Shown here in pieces: positions 61,086-64,000 of a stretch of 64,000 nucleotides of DNA. The stretch comes from Sphingomonas abietis (GTDB taxonomy: Bacteria > Pseudomonadota > Alphaproteobacteria > Sphingomonadales > Sphingomonadaceae). The notes under the pieces were generated by a model that was given only the letters and a program-made list of their open reading frames with translations, did no database searches and had not been told where the DNA came from. The translations under genes and the position numbers were made by a program. Position 1 is the stretch's first letter. Each line of letters begins with the position of its first letter. The stretch is taken from contig NZ_CP115174.1 in the NCBI RefSeq assembly GCF_027625475.1, positions 1,240,001-1,304,000 on the forward strand, given 5' to 3'.

Positions 61086-62099
61086 ATGCGATACGGATAT
61101 TGGATGCCGGTGTTCGGTGGGTGGCTCCGCAACATAGCCGATGAAGGGATGGAGGCGACGTGGGACTATGCGCGGGCTCTCGCCGTGCGTGCCGAGCAGA
61201 TCGGTTATGACCTGACGCTGATCGCCGAACTCAATCTGAACGATATCAAAGGCACCGATCAGCCTGCGCTCGACGCCTGGTCCACCGCCGCTGCGATCGC
61301 GGCCGTGACCCGAACGCAGGAATTGATGGTCGCGGTACGGCCCAATTTCCACCAGCCCGCACTGTTCGCCAAGGCCGCCGCCAATATCGATCGTATCTCG
61401 GGCGGGCGGCTGTCGCTGAACGTGGTGTCCTCCTGGTGGGCGGACGAGGCGAGGCAATATGGCCTTCAGTTCGACGAGCATGATGATCGCTATGCCCGGA
61501 CGACGGAGTGGCTCGATGTCGTCCACGGCCTTTGGACAGAAGAGCGGTTCAGTTACGCGGGTCGGTTCTATCGCACCGAGGAGGCGATCTGCGCGCCGAA
61601 GCCGAGCGCGCCCCCCATCCTCTATGCAGGCGGCGAGAGCGAAGCGGCCAAGACGATGATCGTTACCCAATGCGATGCCTACGTGATGCACGGAGATCCC
61701 GTGGCAGTGATCGCGCCCAAAATCGCCGACATGCGGGCACGCCGGGCGGCAGCGGGCGGCCGTGCGATGACCTTCGGCATGGCCGCTTATGCGATCGTGC
61801 GCGACACCGAGGCGGAAGCTCAGGCCGAGCTTGATCGCATCACCGAGGTCGTGGATCTGCCAGCCGGCTACGCCAATTTCGATCAGTGGCTGTCCGGGAC
61901 GCAATTGGAGCGCGAGCCAAAACTTAAGGAATATGCGGTGTCCAATCGGGGACTTCGGCCAAACCTCGTTGGCACGCCGGCGCAGATCAAGGCGCGGATC
62001 GCCGAGTATGAGGCGGCGGGCCTCGATCTGCTGCTACTGCAGATGAGTCCCCAGGCCGAGGAGATGGAACGCTTCGCGGCCCAGGTGATCAACGGCTAG
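61086..62099 (+). CDS. Luciferase-like (LLM class) flavin-dependent monooxygenase
   Basis: A 337-residue bacterial-luciferase-fold protein with YGYWMPVFGGWLRNIADEG, LIAELNLNDIKG, AVRPNFHQPALFAKAAANID, RISGGRLSLNVVSSWWADEA, YGLQFDEHDDRYARTTEWLD and APPILYAGGESEAA. This fits the alkanesulfonate/dimethylsulfone monooxygenase branch, which uses reduced FMN and O2. A flavin reductase is not adjacent; one is at 13168. It is translationally close to the ATP-grasp gene (AGGAACAG before the ATG). Together they may modify or degrade a small metabolite. Confidence 0.92.
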   Translation: MRYGYWMPVFGGWLRNIADEGMEATWDYARALAVRAEQIGYDLTLIAELNLNDIKGTDQPALDAWSTAAAIAAVTRTQELMVAVRPNFHQPALFAKAAANIDRISGGRLSLNVVSSWWADEARQYGLQFDEHDDRYARTTEWLDVVHGLWTEERFSYAGRFYRTEEAICAPKPSAPPILYAGGESEAAKTMIVTQCDAYVMHGDPVAVIAPKIADMRARRAAAGGRAMTFGMAAYAIVRDTEAEAQAELDRITEVVDLPAGYANFDQWLSGTQLEREPKLKEYAVSNRGLRPNLVGTPAQIKARIAEYEAAGLDLLLLQMSPQAEEMERFAAQVING

Positions 62100-62277
62100 G
62101 CAGGCCGCCTATGGCCGGGCGAGCAGCCCGCGCGTCGGCTGCCGCTATCTCCAGGCGGCCCGGCGATAGGGCGAGGCGGGTGGCTCCCAAGCGCAGGCGA
62201 CGGCGATGTCCGAGCCGCTCGCCGCAGCGCGAGCGCCATGGGCGCTGCGTCGAATTGCCGCGGCGACGCGGCAAGGA

Positions 62278-62979
62278 CTATGGCGTCACCGACCGGATAC
62301 GAAGCCGGCGGACCCGCAAATGGCTCGCGGTCGTTCGCAGCGCGAAATAGCCGTGCCGATAGGGTGCGTCATCATCGAGGCCGAACAGCATTTTCCCGTC
62401 GCGCAGCACCGCGACACGATGTCCGTCCGCGATCAGGCGAATGTGCATCCAGCGATTGGGCTGGAGCAACGCTGCGGCATCGCGGCGGTCGTTCCCCGGC
62501 AGGATCGGGCGATCGCCGGCCTGGCCGACATAGCGGCGTAGCCTTGTCGTGCTGTTCCGGTTGCCGCCAATCCCGACATAATAGGTCCGCAGATCGTCAT
62601 AGTCGGCGAAGCGGCCGGATCGCGGACGCGGCGGATGCGTGGCCCCCGGATCATCGGCATCGCTGGCCATCCAGAAGGCGTTCACGTCGCTCACCGCATC
62701 GTCGACCCCGCCTTCGGCCACCGCCTCGACATCATAATCGATTTCGACCGGCCCGGTGAGCGGCCGATCGTACCACAGGGTGAGCCCCTTGGGCGCCACG
62801 ATGTCGAGGATGCCGCCCTGCGCGGTGATCTGCGCGGGCGCCTCGGCCTCGGCGCGCCAATGGGCGAGGCCGTGGCGGAAATCGTCGGCGGGGGATGCCG
62901 CAATCACCAGCGGCGCGGCCAGCAGCAGCCCGGCCCATCGCGCCGACTTATGCGCCGGCCCGTTCGATCGTCTCGTCAT
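62278..62979 (-). CDS. Exported DUF6250-type polysaccharide-locus protein
   Basis: A 233-residue secreted beta-sandwich protein. The signal-like helix (AGLLLAAPLVIAASPA) is followed by DDFRHGLAHWRAEAEAPAQI, LTLWYDRPLTGPVEIDYDVE, DVNAFWMASD, YYVGIGGNRNSTTRLRRYVG and a final WMHIRLIADGHRVAVLRDGK. This is the DUF6250/LamG-like pattern often found beside pectin and rhamnogalacturonan enzymes. Its ATG overlaps the upstream gene's stop by four bases (coupled translation). It is convergent with the LLM gene. Confidence 0.8.
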   Translation of the reverse strand: MTRRSNGPAHKSARWAGLLLAAPLVIAASPADDFRHGLAHWRAEAEAPAQITAQGGILDIVAPKGLTLWYDRPLTGPVEIDYDVEAVAEGGVDDAVSDVNAFWMASDADDPGATHPPRPRSGRFADYDDLRTYYVGIGGNRNSTTRLRRYVGQAGDRPILPGNDRRDAAALLQPNRWMHIRLIADGHRVAVLRDGKMLFGLDDDAPYRHGYFALRTTASHLRVRRLRIRSVTP

Positions 62980-64000
62980 TTCGTGTCTTCCTGCGCGGTG
63001 GCGTCGTCGCGCGATTCCGTGGCGCCCGCGATCTGCGAGGCGATCGTCACGCCCAGCGCCGCGACATTGTTGGTCGCGCTGGTCTCCGCTGGATCGCCGT
63101 CGAGCGTCAGGCGTACCCGAAGTCCTGGCGTCGGCGTGCCGTGCGGCAGCCGAATGGCGACCGTCGCCGTCTTCGGTTCGAGATCGGTCGGCGCGGCGAG
63201 CGGCGGGATCGGGGCACGGGCCACAACATGGCCGGCGGCATCCTCGACGATCGCGGTGCCACCCGGCGTCGCCTTTGCGCCGAGGCTGTGGGCGGTGACC
63301 GACAGGCGATCGCCGCGCAACGCGAGATCTTCGCCCGACAGACCGATATCCGGCCGGGCCGCCGGATCGTCGCCCGGTGTCGCCAGGGTGAAATCGTAGA
63401 CGATCGTCTGGTGCGGCGGGAAAGCGATGTCGACGCCGGCGCCGCGCTCGAGCGTGACGTCGCGTTGCTCCCCGACGGTGTCGGCGCGGTCGTCGCCATC
63501 GGTGTCGATACCCGCGGAGAGACGCCAGCGGCCCGCCGCCACCTCGTCGCCGGTCATCCGCGCCGTGATCGGCCGATCGGTGAGATTATAGCCGATGATG
63601 CGAAAATGGCGCGGATCGCCGTGCGGGATCAGGAGGGCGACGTCCTCCCCCCGCGCCGGGGCGGCGAAATGCCAGCGCACCAGATTGCCGGGATAATAGG
63701 CGTTGCGGCGGTGCGCGACGCCACCCATTCGGGTGCGCTGGAGCAGCTCGCTCGGTACGCTGACCCGATCGACCCAGAGCTCCGCGTCGGTCAGCACCGG
63801 CATCCGACCGCGATCGCTGGCGATTTCGCCGTCATACAGGGCGACGAGATCATTCTTGTCGCCGGTCTGCTGCCAATGGACGAAGCGGGCATAGTCGCGA
63901 TCGTTGAAGCCGCCGAGATTGCGATCGATCGCGCCGCCATCGGGTTTCACCGTGCCATCGGCGATCGCCTTGGCGAGCGCCGGCCCCTGCGGCGTGCGCG
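62976..64000 (-). CDS. Polysaccharide-degradation protein, C-terminal part (5' end outside window)
   Basis: The frame is open through the right edge; the visible part has about 341 codons. It reads KPDGGAIDRNLGGFNDRDYA near the edge, then RYARFVHW-like segments, ITARMTGDEVAAGRWRLSAG and a CARDB-like beta domain (GLRVRLTLDGDPAETSATNN) at the C-terminus. GTG or ATG starts near 63950 are not the true start, since coding continues upstream. It is probably a secreted carbohydrate-binding or glycosidase protein in a pectin-type locus with the DUF6250 gene. The family assignment is uncertain. Confidence 0.7.
   Translation of the reverse strand, partial: RTPQGPALAKAIADGTVKPDGGAIDRNLGGFNDRDYARFVHWQQTGDKNDLVALYDGEIASDRGRMPVLTDAELWVDRVSVPSELLQRTRMGGVAHRRNAYYPGNLVRWHFAAPARGEDVALLIPHGDPRHFRIIGYNLTDRPITARMTGDEVAAGRWRLSAGIDTDGDDRADTVGEQRDVTLERGAGVDIAFPPHQTIVYDFTLATPGDDPAARPDIGLSGEDLALRGDRLSVTAHSLGAKATPGGTAIVEDAAGHVVARAPIPPLAAPTDLEPKTATVAIRLPHGTPTPGLRVRLTLDGDPAETSATNNVAALGVTIASQIAGATESRDDATAQEDTK

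Noticed and set aside
1..64000. tRNA, rRNA or riboswitch genes
   Set aside because: No cloverleaf with a GTTCRANNC arm and matching acceptor stem, and no conserved riboswitch core, was noticed by eye. A covariance-model scan (tRNAscan-SE, Rfam) would be decisive.

Overview
The window looks like a chromosomal segment of a GC-rich alphaproteobacterium of the Sphingomonadaceae (Sphingomonas, Sphingobium or a relative). The reasons are the housekeeping block secG, clpA, DUF1192, quinone oxidoreductase, DUF1013/TrcR, xseB, ispA, coaD, cyclophilin, queA; the large Oar/CirA-like TonB receptor; the DUF3309 and DUF4398 proteins; frequent GTG starts; and dispersed palindromes carrying the core CCGGACTTGATCCGGG. 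No rRNA, tRNA, CRISPR array, IS element or prophage module was recognised. This was a reading by eye, with no database search.

Layout. 1-12 kb is mostly conserved core: protein export (SecG), proteolysis (ClpA), cell-cycle regulation (TrcR), isoprenoid and CoA synthesis (IspA, CoaD) and tRNA queuosine (QueA). 12-21 kb is mixed accessory: an AbrB-type permease, a flavin reductase, two aldo/keto reductases, small stress-type proteins, an orphan tailspike-like beta-helix protein, a dienelactone hydrolase, an SRPBCC protein and a tautomerase. 21.4-25.2 kb holds an unusual secretion pair, a Gly/Ser/Thr-rich lipoprotein with internal repeats followed by a TpsB/FhaC-type outer-membrane transporter, convergent with a winged-helix regulator. 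25.5-29 kb is a translationally coupled pqiABC lipid-transport operon.

29-60 kb is dominated by SDR oxidoreductases, each beside its own regulator (TetR, LysR, AraC). Five of six pairs are divergent and three of the gaps contain clear dyads. Interleaved are an FAD/NAD(P)-binding protein, a TonB receptor, an exported GH1 beta-glucosidase, a PhoP-like two-component system facing a His-rich OB-fold protein, a DUF885 peptidase-like protein, and a KaiC-like ATPase coupled to a multi-PAS hybrid histidine kinase. The KaiC gene is interrupted by an in-frame amber codon. The cupin, carboxymuconolactone-decarboxylase-like and SDR genes with their LysR form a small redox operon.

60-64 kb holds a two-gene ATP-grasp / luciferase-like monooxygenase operon and the 3' part of a polysaccharide (probably pectin-type) degradation locus running off the right edge. 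Many genes here suit a versatile scavenger of plant or aromatic substrates: TonB uptake, glycoside degradation, and many small redox enzymes under single-input regulators. That link is inference.
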